Below are positions 47,034-58,600 of a stretch of DNA of 64,000 nucleotides, one piece after another. The DNA lies in contig JADEYG010000003.1 in assembly GCA_016906335.1 (NCBI GenBank), positions 1,550,001-1,614,000 of the forward strand, written 5' to 3'. Source of the stretch: Novakomyces olei. Taxonomy: Eukaryota > Ascomycota > Novakomycetes > Novakomycetales > Novakomycetaceae. Position 1 is the stretch's first letter. The number at the start of each line of letters is the position of its first letter. Below the pieces are notes generated by a model, which saw only the letters and a list, made by a program, of their open reading frames with translations, did no database searches and was not told the origin of the DNA. Position numbers and translations under genes: made by a program.

Positions 47034-47223
47034 ATGGACATTGAGGCACAGACAGAGGACGCGTGAAGGAGTGCTGCTGAGCGCTGTCGCCAGTGGATTT
47101 AGAGTTCATACATTTAGTTGGTAATTACGGCAGTGTTGACATTTTCTCATAAACAAGTAAAACCAAATAAATTAACTAACAAATGAATAAATAAATAGAT
47201 AAATAAATAAATAAATAAATAGA

Positions 47224-47286
<63 letters not shown>

Positions 47287-47876
47287 ATATATATATATAT
47301 ATATAAACACATGCGTCTAACACTCATTTTGACCTTTTTTACGGCAAATTTACAAGTATTACAAGCGTAAAAGTTCACGTCTGCGACGAATAATATTACT
47401 TTATTGTTTTTTCTTAGTCTGCATGCTGTTATTAGGTAAAGGCCTGGTGGTACAAGGAAAAGAATATTTTCCATATTGCATTGTTGCGAAAGCGTCCATG
47501 AAGGATCTTTCTATATTCCATCAAGCGTGTAGGTATCAATGTACGATCAGGGCGCCTCTACAAAGAGCATACTTATATCTGAGCCGTTTGGATTTAGTGA
47601 TAATTCCCATAAACGTGATTAAACATTTTCCAATTGCCCAACTAATTCATTATAATGTACAATTCTGTTTGGTTTTGGTTTAGGTATAATATTCGGTACA
47701 TACGCAAGACTAGTAAGCATACTCGCGTACATGCACGTATGCATATCACCTTGATCCATTTTTTTATTATTTCGTTTTTTTTTAATTATGTTTTTGCCCA
47801 ATAGACAATTAAATTTTCTTTATCCTCAGAGCTTTGACCCATTTTATCACGCCAACTTGTCCGCTCCATACTTTGT
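47034..47876. other. Convergent intergenic region with AAAT microsatellite
   Basis: Between the PP2A scaffold gene and a - strand transporter. It holds the (AAAT)n run at 47180-47290 followed by (AT)n. No gene was recognised in the remaining 580 bp. Confidence 0.5.
47180..47304. repeat. (AAAT)n tetranucleotide microsatellite
   Basis: About 27 aaat units with a few atag variants at the left end, ending in a short (at)n run. Confidence 0.95.
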
Positions 47877-49646
47877 CTATTCCAGCTTGGGAGTATGCTT
47901 GCTCATTGCGCGTAACTTTGGCCCGTACCAATAGAAGAGTATAGGGACCGGGATGAGAGCAGCAGCGAAAAACCCTACCAAAGACGAAGCCCAGTTTACG
48001 TGTAGTGCACGGTACATGTACGTAGAAAATAGGGGAAAACAGCAGCCGGCAGCGGAACGCATAACCGCGTTCCCCGACAGAGCACTAGCGGCCACTTGCA
48101 GATAGGAATCAATAATATAGTTGAAGGCTTGTAGAAAGATGAGAATCATTCCACAACCCGTAAGTAAACCAGAAGCAGTCGGAGCCATCCAATGGATATT
48201 AGGGTTCCCCGTCCAGCCAAACCAGAAAAGCCCTCCACAGAAACAAAATCCCCCAAGAATCATAGGAGGCAGTCGAGCTTCCGGATCGATTTTAAGCGGG
48301 CCTTTGACTTGAGCACATCGGCGCAAGTACCAGGGCTCAAATGCCACAACAACAGCACAGCCAATTAGTTCCCCAATAAGCAACCCGATATAAGGCAAAG
48401 AATCTACGCCTAAACTCCAATGACGAACTTCCGCAAATTCAATAGCGTAGGCCGTTAGGAAAAGGTAGAGCATCCCGTAAATAAATGAAATATAGATCGT
48501 CAACAGCAAAATGATAGGCTCAAGAAAAAGAAGCCGCAGAGGCCGTAATAATAAATCTTTAATGTATGGAACAAGCTCCAGGGAGATTTCTTCCCGACGA
48601 GTATGCCAGGCCCAGCAACCGCTCTGTGTACGCATCATTTGCGCTCTGTGAATAAGGATTGCGGGGGCATAACATTCTTCGAAAAAGAATAAATCCAATA
48701 CAAAGGCGAGGAAGCCCATAAAGGACGAAATGTACTCGGTCCACCGCCAACCGATTGTTTTTGTCAGGAAACCAGACATGATAGGGGCCATCATGGGGCC
48801 CGCAAACACCGCCGCCGCTAAAGCGTTAGAAGCCAACAACAATAAATGATAAATAAATAAATGATAAATAATAATTAATTAATATTATGCCATACCAAAC
48901 GCAGTCATTGCCTTCCCTCTTCCCTTTTGACTAAACATATCGGCGAAAGCGGCTCCAACAACGGCAAGAGGCGAGCTGGCAAAGCAGCCAGCAAAAAACC
49001 GGCAGAGCATGATAGTCTGAATATTCTGAGCAGTAGCAACTGCAATTGAGAAAACGGCAAACCCAAACATGCCAATAACAACGGGCGGCTTACGGCCATA
49101 ATTTTCGCTCAAGGGCCCCCAAAAAAGAGGCCCTACAGCAAACCCGAGCACAAATAAACTCGTGATAAGAATCCCAACTTCCTCGCCCACGTGGAACTCG
49201 GCGGCAATTACAGCAGTGGCGGATGAGGTAATAGCTGATCCAACCGCAGCGCACAGGCTCGTGTAAGCAAGCATGACTGAAGTGTACAGGGTTTTCTTCC
49301 AGTGCCAGTTTAAAGGGTGACGGGGATCCGTGGGCCCGTCAAAGTCTACGAGGTAAGGTTCCCAATCAATTTCGTCCCACAGCCCGTTTCGCGTGCACAT
49401 ATTGACTTTTTCCACGGTTTTGTACCGTCGGAGCTCGGCACTTTGGCGCCGGTGGAGCCGGGACGCCTCAGTATCATGTGCGACTGCACCGTTCTCGAGA
49501 TCTGCCTCGTGGTTGGCTGCTCCACCGGGTCCAGCGTCAGTGCCGTTTGTATCATTGTAAAAGTCGTGGAAGTTTTCTCCTGAATTCTGTGAGGAGCTGG
49601 ATACGCCATTGGCGCCAGTATCGTGGGGCGGAGGCCTGCTGGTCAT
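47877..49646 (-). CDS. MFS transporter, DHA1 family (Tpo/Flr-like)
   Basis: Complement of 47877-48817 and 48896-49646, 563 residues. The cytosolic N-terminus is acidic and Ser-rich and is followed by the DPxNPxNW-type signature (DPRHPLNWHWKKTLYTSVML), then TM helices. Motif A reads GPLSENYGRKPPVVIG between TM2 and TM3, and the TM4/TM5 region has LCRFFAGCFASSPLAVVG. The splice (donor GTATGG, CTAACGCTTTAG acceptor) joins KAMTAF to AAAVFAGPMMAPIMSGFL, the family's antiporter motif C. Twelve TM helices are expected. Relatives export polyamines, azoles or other drugs with proton antiport at the plasma membrane; the substrate cannot be read from sequence. It is divergent from a second DHA1 gene 2.2 kb away. 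Confidence 0.9.
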
Positions 49647-50310
49647 TGGTGCAATAAATTATAGACTAATCAACGGCCGTTTCGGTGCATCGTTGTTTAT
49701 CGTCAGGCACGGAGGGGCATTTTGTTTACTTTATAGGCACAATACGTATAATAATAGAAGAATATCGCTTAGAGACTAATAAACGTTGCCGGCACCACTG
49801 CTCACAAACAAAAAGTTACATAAACAAATACGTTAAAGTAATGGTATGCGCACGGAGACAAAGTCTACCGTGAACAGTAGTCAGTCATATTACCTGATGG
49901 GCGTCAGCAGAAAGTATGCTCGAGAAACGGATATAAAAAAAAGGAAATTAAAAAATAAATCAAAAAAACAAACTACACCTTACCATCACTAATCGTTGCC
50001 CGAGCCGCTTTCAGCCGCTTTTCCTGTGTACTGTTGAGCTATAATATAGGTCCATGCCAATACTTAAGTGCGCGGTTTCGGAGACCGGAAACACCGTTCG
50101 CCGAAGCGTCGGCTATATCGGAATATAAAAAGTAATTAAAAGTAATGGTACGTGCAGTTTTCTCGCATTAAACTTTATAACAAAGGTGCCGTAACGTATG
50201 GATAAGTAAATGAATACAGCGACGGGTATACGAGGGTACAAAGTAATGTTAAGCGCACGTTGCCGAGACAGACGGAAGGGAAATAACGCGGGCAGGAGTG
50301 AGGGGGAAGA
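49647..50310. other. Upstream region of the - strand DHA1 transporter
   Basis: About 660 bp of AT-rich sequence, with no gene seen; it leads into the telo-box cluster. Confidence 0.5.
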
Positions 50311-50340
50311 ATTAGCTAGGGTTAGCTAGGGTTAGCTAGG
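50311..50340. promoter_or_regulatory. Telo-box cluster (TTAGCTAGGG)n
   Basis: Three tandem gttagctagg units about 670 bp upstream of the - strand transporter and adjacent to the left arm of the fold-back repeat. Confidence 0.4.
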
Positions 50341-50852
50341 AATAATGAATAATGTGTTGAAGGTAAATCAAAGTGTCTAGGGTCATTTAGGGTTTAATTT
50401 CTATATTAGATCAGGGCTTTATTAGTTGAGAGTTCTGCCAACAGCCTTATTACGATTTGAGACATAAAATATTTTCAACAAAATGAGTTTGCGGTACCAT
50501 TTCTGTGGGTGCAGAGTAATATTTGAGCTATAATTGCTGCTGAATGCTATACTAAATGTGAGCAACAATTGGTTTATAATGTCGTGCGCCAGCAGCCAGT
50601 CGGCAAATCGGCCAATCGGCAATTTTGCCAAAAATGGTAAATCTTTTAACGCTACAATCCGATTCATGACGCAAACCACATTGACCATTTGTTATTCATC
50701 ATTCGTTTTGTTGAAAATATTTTGTGTCTCAAATCGTAATAAGGCTGTTGGCAAAACTCTCAACTGATAAAAGCCCCAATATACTATAGAAATTAAATCC
50801 TAAATGACTCTAGACACTTTGTTTACCTTCAACACAGTCTTCATTATTCATT
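50340..50852. mobile_element. Fold-back element with about 150-bp inverted arms
   Basis: The left arm (about 50340-50485) and right arm (about 50702-50852) are reverse complements with roughly 90 percent identity: left tacgatttgagacataaaat against right attttgtgtctcaaatcgta, and left aggtaaatcaaagtgtctag against right ctagacactttgtttacct. The 216-bp spacer has no coding capacity. It looks like a MITE or fold-back DNA element, or an inverted duplication. Each arm contains a telomere-like tag (tttagggttta or its decayed copy). No clear target-site duplication was identified. Confidence 0.75.
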
Positions 50853-50943
50853 ATTCATTATTCATTATTCATTATTCATTATTCATTATTCATTATTCAT
50901 TATTCATTATTCATTATTCATTATTCATTTTTCATTATTCATA
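50833..50943. repeat. (attcatt)n heptanucleotide tandem repeat
   Basis: About 13 attattc units between the right arm of the fold-back and a third arm-like copy. Confidence 0.95.
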
Positions 50944-50944
50944 T

Positions 50945-51115
50945 TCATTTTGTTGAAAATATTTCGTGTCTTAAATCGTATCAAGACTATCTTTTCTATA
51001 TATATTTTGTTGGTTCAATACTCAGAACTCTCAACTGATAAAACTCTCAACTAATAAAAGCCCTGATCTACTATAGAAATTAAACCCTAAATAACCCTAG
51101 ACATTTTGATTTACG
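50945..51115. repeat. Third, diverged copy of the fold-back arm
   Basis: Same orientation as the right arm (ttttgttgaaaatatttcgt, aactctcaactgataaa, tactatagaaattaaaccct) with a short insertion in the middle. The copy suggests the arm is a repeated unit in this genome. Confidence 0.8.
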
Positions 51116-51862
51116 TCCACATTAATTCATTTTGCACGAATATCGCCCTACTACGCTTAAAATTACTCTTTATAAAATATAGTTAGGTCACAACCCTTAT
51201 CGTCGACTGTACCGACGGTTCGGCGCAGCCTGCACTTTTCGTCCGTTGTACAACCGGTTAGGGCATAGGCAGAGATAAGTTGCTTCTCAATGGATTATAT
51301 AATATCTCGATCGCTCTTTGCCTCTGCCGTAATCCAATTTTTTTTTCTACGCAGCAATTCTGCTGAACGGGTTTCGAGTTGAGAGTACTTGTTGGCCGAT
51401 TTCGTTTTAGTTGGTAATCCATCAATCTCTCTGCCAGACTCGAGTTTATCACCTTGTTGGTATACTAGGTCTATTATATTGTCTACACGTCTATTATATT
51501 GTTACTACTACGTCTATTCTATTACTACTACTATTCTATTACTATTACTATTACTATTCTATCACTATTACTATCACTATTCTATTGTCTATTCCAGAAT
51601 ACCTCTTGAAATCAATCAGCGTCTTTACAATCGTCAGTCTCCATTCCATCGATTCTTTGGCAGTCTAATCGCCGTTGCATGAGGGGGGCCACTCCTCTAT
51701 CGCCGCGATTCCTTATTTTTACAACAATATTCTAATTACTCAATTCTAATTACACAATATTCTAATTACACATTATTTTAATTACGACAATACTAATTAC
51801 AGCCATATTCTAATTACACATTTATATATTTATATATATATATATAAATAAAAACTCAAAAA
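51116..51862. other. Upstream region of the + strand DHA1 transporter
   Basis: About 750 bp, with imperfect (tctattactac)n repeats at 51465-51600, then AT-rich attacacaatattcta repeats to 51860. No gene was seen. A possible TATA-like run (tatatatatataaata) lies just before the ATG. Confidence 0.5.
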
Positions 51863-53408
51863 ATGAGTACGAAAAAAAACGAGGATATGAAAGCGGCGGC
51901 CGCCAAGTCAGGCACAGCATCGCCTCACGACGAAGAATCGCTCGATGCTTCAGGCGGCGGTGGAGAGCTGCATGAGCTTGCGCGCAGGTGGAACGAGGAT
52001 CCGGCACATCCTCGATTTTGGTCGGCGTGGAAGCGGTGGCTAATTGTGTCTGTGTATTCGCTGCTCCAAGTATTTGTTCTTATTACGTCAACGACGTACG
52101 TCTCTGCCGAGTTTCTGGTGCAAGCGCGGTACGGTGTGTCCACGCAGGTCGCGACACTCGGCCAGAGCATGTTTATAGTGGGCAACTCGATTGGCGCTGC
52201 TTTTCTCGGCCCGCTGGCCGATATAAACGGCAGAAAATGGGTCTATGTTGTATCCATCGCTATTTACGCATTGCTCAATATTGGGTGTGCTTTAAATCGC
52301 AATATGCCAATGCTGGTCATCTTTATGTTTCTCATTGGCGCTGCCGGCTCCAGTGCCGTTTGCAATGTGGCCGGAACTATCTCTGATCTCTTTGGCGACA
52401 GCGATATTGCGAGTCAGGCAATGGCTCTCTTTGTCGCTTCCGCTAACGCTGGTCCATCGCTCGGGAGCCCGATTGGCGAGTGGATCGCGGACAACCAGCA
52501 CATGGGTCTCAACTGGATTTTTTGGATCAATGTGATTATCGGCGGGGCTTTTGCTCTGGGCCTGTCTTTTATGCCAGAGACGCTGCCGTCTATGGTTATT
52601 AGCGGCCGACAGGGCGCAGAGGCAGTGGAAATGCTGGGCGCACGAAAAAGCACGTCTGCGGTTGTGCGGGAGATTTACTTTATTGCTACTATGGCGTTTA
52701 AGATTATGCTTTTTGAGCCAATTGTCACCTTTCTCGCGAGTAAGTGGACATGCCTATAACATTCGTGAAACTAGACCCACGTATACTAACTCTCAAGTTT
52801 TTAACGGATTTGCGTACGGACTTCTTTTCCTCTACCTCGACGGGGTCTTTGACGTGTTTGCGGAAAACAATGGCCTTTCCTTTGTCGGAGCCAGTCTTAC
52901 GTATTTGAATTTCATCGTCGGCGTCACCATAATGTTTTGCATTGTTCCCCTTCAAACTTGGCTTTTTAGGCGCGATCGAAAGCGAAACGGGGGCTGTGGC
53001 CGTCCGGAAGCCCGTTTTGCCGTCAGCCTTGTTTCTGTATGGGGATTCCCGATTTCTCTGCTTTGGTTTGGCTATACTTCACTGGGCCATCATTCGTACT
53101 GGTCGCCTATTTGTGCTGGAACCTTACTCGGCGTCTCTGATCCCCTTTTATGGCTGTCCATGTTGAGCTATATAAGTGATGCTTACGAGGGAGTCGTTGC
53201 AAGTGCAATGGCCGCGTTCCTTATCCCGTCTTTTCTGTTGGCTGCTGCTTTTTGCCATATTGGAGTAATCATGTTCAATAATCTTACCACCCGTGCAGCT
53301 ATGGCGATCTTGGGCTATTGCTCATTCAGTTTTCCCGTGCTCACTTATATCGTCTACTTTTTCGGACCATGGCTGCGAAAACACTCAAAGTATGCTGTTT
53401 CCGATTGA
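51863..53408 (+). CDS. MFS transporter, DHA1 family
   Basis: Joined 51863-52739 and 52798-53408, 495 residues. A hydrophilic, Gly/Ala-rich N-terminus leads to ARRWNEDPAHPRFWSAWKRW, a variant of the DPxNPxxW signature. Motif A is GPLADINGRKWVYVV; TM4-TM5 carries the antiporter region LFVASANAGPSLGSPIGEW and LPSMV marks the end of the first half. The intron (58 nt, TACTAACTCTCAAG) joins FEPIVTFLA to IFNGFAYGLLFLYLDGV. It belongs with drug:H+ antiporters, but its sequence is clearly different from the - strand neighbour, so it is not a recent duplicate. The substrate is unknown. Its 3' end converges on MSP1. Confidence 0.9.
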
Positions 53409-53748
53409 CAAGGAGGAGGAATAAAAAATAAAAAGGAACCAGAAACACGTTCCAGGGGACGGTAAGAGGGAAAACTGGACAAGGAGCGTAGTTGCAAAAG
53501 ATGAAGGGCGACAGGGTAGGGGTATAGACGGAGATTTTTGTACAAATAATGACAATGTGGCAAGGGGTGTGATCTGTTGTATAGAGATGGTGTACTTTTT
53601 GTATATTATGAATTCGCTAAATAAACACAATTAAAAATACAAAAGATTACTTGTTATGTCCCCAAACCGTATACTTGTACGGATGCCCACGTTTGTAAAC
53701 CACCTTGAAACTTTATTACTATTATGTAGATGCCAAGTCTACCTGGCC
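53409..53748. other. Convergent intergenic region
   Basis: 340 bp between the DHA1 gene and MSP1. No feature was recognised. Confidence 0.5.
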
Positions 53749-55067
53749 CTAATCAATAGGGTCAATCTCGTCCAGCGAGGTTAGGGTTAACCCACTTGCG
53801 CTTCCAGTATGATGGATTGTACGCGCCGCCTTTACAAAATCACGCAACTCCAAAGGCCGAACTCTTCCTTCTCGTTGCTCAGATGACAAATGCGTAACCC
53901 TGGCAGCAGAAATTCCCTCACTACCCAGAAATTGCCTTAGGAATTCCCGGTGAGGAATCGCAGCAGCAGCACGACATAGCTCCTTCAAAGCAGATCCGGA
54001 AAACCCTTCTGCTGAACGTGATAACGCGTCCAAAAGCTCACCCGCAGGTTCTTTAAGCTGACAGTCTTGTAATAACTTTGTCAGTATATGCCGTCTTTGT
54101 TGAAGAGCGGGCAGCTGAACCGCAAATTGTTTAGCTAATCGCCTTAATATAGCAGCGTCAATATCGTCGCGCCTATTAGTCGCACCCATAACAACGATTC
54201 GACTAGTTGAATCGTCACGGGTAAGTAATCCGTCCCACAGACTCATAAATTCGGCTTTAATCATAGCCATTGCCTCGTGGTCCCCCATTGAACGCTCCCG
54301 TAAAAATGAATCGATTTCATCGATGAAAATTATACTTGGCTGTAGCTTTCGAGCGACACTAAACAAGGCAGCGATAAGTTTATTCGACTCGCCAAACCAT
54401 TTGTCTGTGAGCGTTGACAAATGGACGTTGATAAATGTAGCTCCGGACTCTTTGGCCAAAGCTTTTGCTAGCATTGTCTTGCCGCATCCTGGAAAGTGAG
54501 AAATAAATTAGAATAACAAAAAATAGTTAACAAAGAAAAAACAAAAGAAATAAAATTAAAAAAAAAAGAAGAAAATAATGATAGAAAATAATAATAATAA
54601 AATAATCAAATCTATTACCAGGCGGCCCGTACAAAAGCACACCTTTCGGGGGCCCCAAATTAACGCCGGGAAAGTCAAATAGTTCTGGATGCGTCAAGGG
54701 CAAAATAACAGTCTCCTTCAACTCTGAAATAATAGCGTCGAGACCACCAATATCTATTATGATTAGCACTTGTATTCGATTGTACGGTACCATCAAACGA
54801 GGCCTGAATTTCGTCGCCAATAACTACTTCAGAAGCAATAACTTGCTCGTACTCATTGAGCTCAAGCGACTCAAATGCAGAGCCAGTTTCTTCGTGCACC
54901 AGTTGCAGTCGCCGCAAAACTGCCGTTGACCTAGTTCGGGCAGCTTCTTTACGTTCCCGGTTCGGGTCCGAGAGCGTCAGCAGATATTTAAGCCCATAGT
55001 AAACTGCCACTTGGGAAAGTACAGTATATAAGGCCGTTTTTATAAGCCATCTCCGATCGCTGTCCAT
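53749..55067 (-). CDS. MSP1: AAA ATPase MSP1 (ATAD1), outer-membrane protein extractor
   Basis: Complement of 53749-54488, 54619-54753 and 54791-55067, 383 residues. It starts [20 protein letters not shown], giving an N-terminal membrane anchor, then [13 protein letters not shown] (linker). Splicing gives [40 protein letters not shown] (Walker A), Walker [30 protein letters not shown] (arginine fingers) and C-terminal helices. Msp1 extracts mislocalised tail-anchored proteins from the outer mitochondrial and peroxisomal membrane. Introns are 37 and 130 nt; the Walker A loop is split by the second. The C-terminal tail contains LTLTS encoded by a ggttagggttaaccc sequence. The family is clear; ATAD1-type rather than other AAA proteins because of the anchor and LNEYE linker. 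Confidence 0.95.
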
Positions 55068-55661
55068 TGGTTTTGAATCCAACTACTGATGCGCTGTTCA
55101 CATACGAATAGCGAATGATACGACTTAAAAGATGAATGAGTCCAGTTATAAAAGAGCGATACCGCGAGATATAGTATAGTATATCTGTATCTAGCTTGAG
55201 ATTCCTGCTAGCATCAAAAATGCTGTTACATGATAGGGATAATTTAGGGTTAGCTAGGGTTATTACTTAAAATTTTCTGTGAATATAACAACGTATAGTC
55301 TGATCCAGCAAGAGCTTTGAAATAATTGTGGATTATTTGTCTGTCTTGACCGTCATGCTAATTATTGCCGACCTTTGGCTCATCTTGGACTCTGGGTGAC
55401 TTTGACTGGCGTTGATTTCGACTGTACAATGTACAAATTAATTTGCATATACACATGTTTTAATAAAATTTCTTTTGCTGTTTGCTTTTAGTATTTAATG
55501 ATTTATCTAATCTAATCTAATCTAATCTAGTCTTGCTAATCAATCTAGCATATTGTGACAAAAATCCGCCTCTCCTTCATCCGTAATCGCCGTGTCCAGC
55601 TTTGTATATCTTCTCCCATATTTTTACATGCTTTTTAATTGTACATATATCAATCTCGCAT
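55068..55661. other. Region between MSP1 and the giant repeat gene
   Basis: About 590 bp, with a telo-box cluster at 55244-55263 and a short (tctaa)n run at 55505-55530. It contains the MSP1 promoter and the 3' flank of the repeat gene. No gene was seen. Confidence 0.5.
55244..55263. promoter_or_regulatory. Telo-box upstream of MSP1
   Basis: tttagggttagctagggtta, about 180 bp upstream of the MSP1 ATG. Confidence 0.45.
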
Positions 55662-58600
55662 TCAAAGCAAATTGTAATACCTTGTAGATTTAATAAGGCA
55701 GAATTCCACAAAGTCCTCGAGACCAAGGAAGACGTATGGTTGACTGAGAGCGTCCATATACTCTTCACGGATATAAAAGCGGTTACTACATTCCGTTCGC
55801 ACCTTCAATTTCATGAGCTGTACAAAATGTCTGCTGCCGGAGTCAGCTAAAAGAGTATTTACTGCAAGAATCGTGTCTAAGACAACATTCGTCACCAGTT
55901 CCGTTACTGGCGTCTGCGATATGAAATAGTCTCGGAGCGCGGGCTTAAGTTTTAAGAGTAATTGAAAAACGTTGCAGTTCGAAATTACAATCACTTGGTG
56001 CAAACAAACGTTTGCATCAAGATTTGAATCCTTCGTTGCTTTTCGCCAAAGTTCATCTTTACCCGGCTCGTTAAAAGCTAAAATATGGTTGAACAGCCAC
56101 GTGCCAAACTTTTCGAAAAACAATTCTTTTAATTCAGGAAATTCTTCTTCCCACAGACCGCAGGCTTTTTGTGCTTCAATAAAGGGTGTGATACTTAAGG
56201 TTTTCCTATCATCAATATCAAAAGATTTCAGTTGGTGTGGCTTATACTCGTCAATTTCTTCATTGGACCAGGAGCCACTGTAATGTAATAGGCCGTCATG
56301 AATAAATTTAAGCGAATCTGTTGATGCCTCTTTAAACCGAGATGAAACATTCCAGTAATCTTCATCAAACCAAGATGGATCATTCCAGTAATGAAAATAA
56401 ACGTATTCTATTTTAATCACCACCAAGTAGTTTTCTTTATGAAGAATCTTGTTTGCCTTAGTAACAATTCGCCTAACATCAAAATGCACCAGACGATTAA
56501 TACGAATCATCTCGCTCACGCTCCATCTTGATGTTTCTTGGCAACCATTTAAATACTCTAGAAACAGTTCTCTAGAAAAACGAACAAAAAAACTCAATAC
56601 AGGATTCCTAAAAACCAAATGGCCTGCAGACTCCTCACAGTAGTATGAATCGGGTTTTAAGAATCCCTTCGTTTTCTCATAGTCCTTAATAAAACTGGCT
56701 GCTGATTCGCTGTGCTTAAAACAAGGATCACTTTGACAGTAATATCCTTGAGCTTTTTTAACCAGTTCGTTGACTTTAATGTCCACGAAGTCATCGGTAA
56801 ATCTGGTGCTGACAAACGGGTATTTGTCTACTATCCTGGTTTCCAGTAGAGACGATGCCTTTGGACAAAACAATTTGCCTCTAGCCCTTTCACGGGTTGT
56901 CGTATTTAACAACGAAGACAGAACTTGCTGGGGTTGCGACACCATTCTTAGATCACAAATTTCCGTAGACCACGGATGTCCTTCTGAACTTAACTGTAAA
57001 GGCGCATAAAAAGGGTCTGTCAGCTCTGAGCGCGCGCTCTTACGACCTCTGCCGGAGGATGTATGAGGCGCAAAAATAAAAGAAGTACTAGAAGTACTAG
57101 AAGAACTAGAAGAACTAGAAGTACTTGAAGTCTTAGAAGTGCTTGAAGTCTTAGACGTACTTGAAGTCATAGAAGTACTTGAAGTCCTAGAAGAACTTGA
57201 AGTCATAGAAGTACTCGAAGTACTAGAAGTGCTTGAAGTCACAGAAGAACTTGAAGTCTTAGAAGAACTTGAAGTCCTAGAAGTGCTTGAGGACCTAGAA
57301 GTACTTGAAGTCATAGAGGTGCTTGAAGTCATAGAAGTCCTTGAAGTCTTAGAAGTACTTGAAGTCATAGAAGTACTTGAAGTCCTAGAAGTGCTTGAAG
57401 TCATAGAAGTACTCGAAGTACTAGAAGTCCTTGAAGTCACAGAAGAACTTGAAGTCTTAGAAGAACTTGAAGTCCTAGAAGTGCTTGAAGACCTAGAAGT
57501 ACTTGAAGTCATAGAGGTGCTTGAAGTCATAGAAGTCCTTGAAGTCTTAGAAGTACTTGAAGTCATAGAAGTACTTGAAGTCTTAGAAGTACTCGAAGTA
57601 CTAGAAGTGCTTGAAGTCACAGAAGAACTTGAAGTCTTAGAAGTACTTGAAGTCATAGAAGTGCTTGAAGTCATAGAAGTACTAGAAGTCTTAGAAGTAC
57701 TTGAAGTCATAGAAGTACTTGAAGTACTAGAAGTGCTTGAAGACCTAGAAGTACTTGAAGTCATAGAGGTGCTTGAAGTCATAGAAGTCCTTGAAGTCTT
57801 AGAAGTACTTGAAGTCATAGAAGTACTTGAAGTCATAGAAGTACTTGAAGTACTAGAAGTCCTTGAAGTCACAGAAGAAGTTGAAGTCTTAGAAGTACTT
57901 GAAGTCTTCGAAGAACTTGAAGTCCTAGAAGTGCTTGAAGACCTAGAAGTACTTGAAGTCATAGAGGTGCTTGAAGTCATAGAAGTCCTTGAAGTCATAG
58001 AAGTGCTTGAGGTGATACTAGAGTTACTTGAAGTCTTAGAGGTACTAAAAGTAGAAGCAACAAAAACACTAAAACCAAGAGTTCCAGAAGAGGCCTTCGG
58101 TTTCGGGTCTTTTTCAGGAAAAATAGCAGAATAGAAAATTGATGAATCCAGACTAGCAGAGCCTTCAGATCCGTAGTTTTTAGATAAAATTTGAACAGTA
58201 GTTTTTTCAGAGTATTCGTTTGTCAGATTGACTGAACCATCAATATCTTTTCTTGATGCTAACGAAGTACTTGCTGCTGAAGATGAAGTAGTTCTATTCT
58301 CTTTCCTCGACCCATAAATAGATTCGGAGCTGAGCATGGATGAAGGAGTTGCCAGACTGATGTTTTTTGACAAGTCCTTTTCGTCCGTATAAGTCATAGT
58401 CAATAATCTGTTTGAAGACACCTTGAATTGAAACGTAGACTTCGATTTAGAGGGAGGGTTCACAAGCGTAGACTTTGCCATAGGCTTAGACTTCTTCTGT
58501 GAGGGCTTGTTGTTTTTGGTTCGAGAGGAACTCGACAGTGTAGCGACGGGAGTCTTGCTCAATGCAGAGCTCGAGACCTTAGAAAACCTTTGAGACGAAT

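Noticed and set aside
57139-58134. 331-codon + strand ORF of LEVLEVIEV repeats
   Set aside because: It is the mirror of the Ser/Thr-tract minisatellite of the - strand gene; the unit composition keeps it open.
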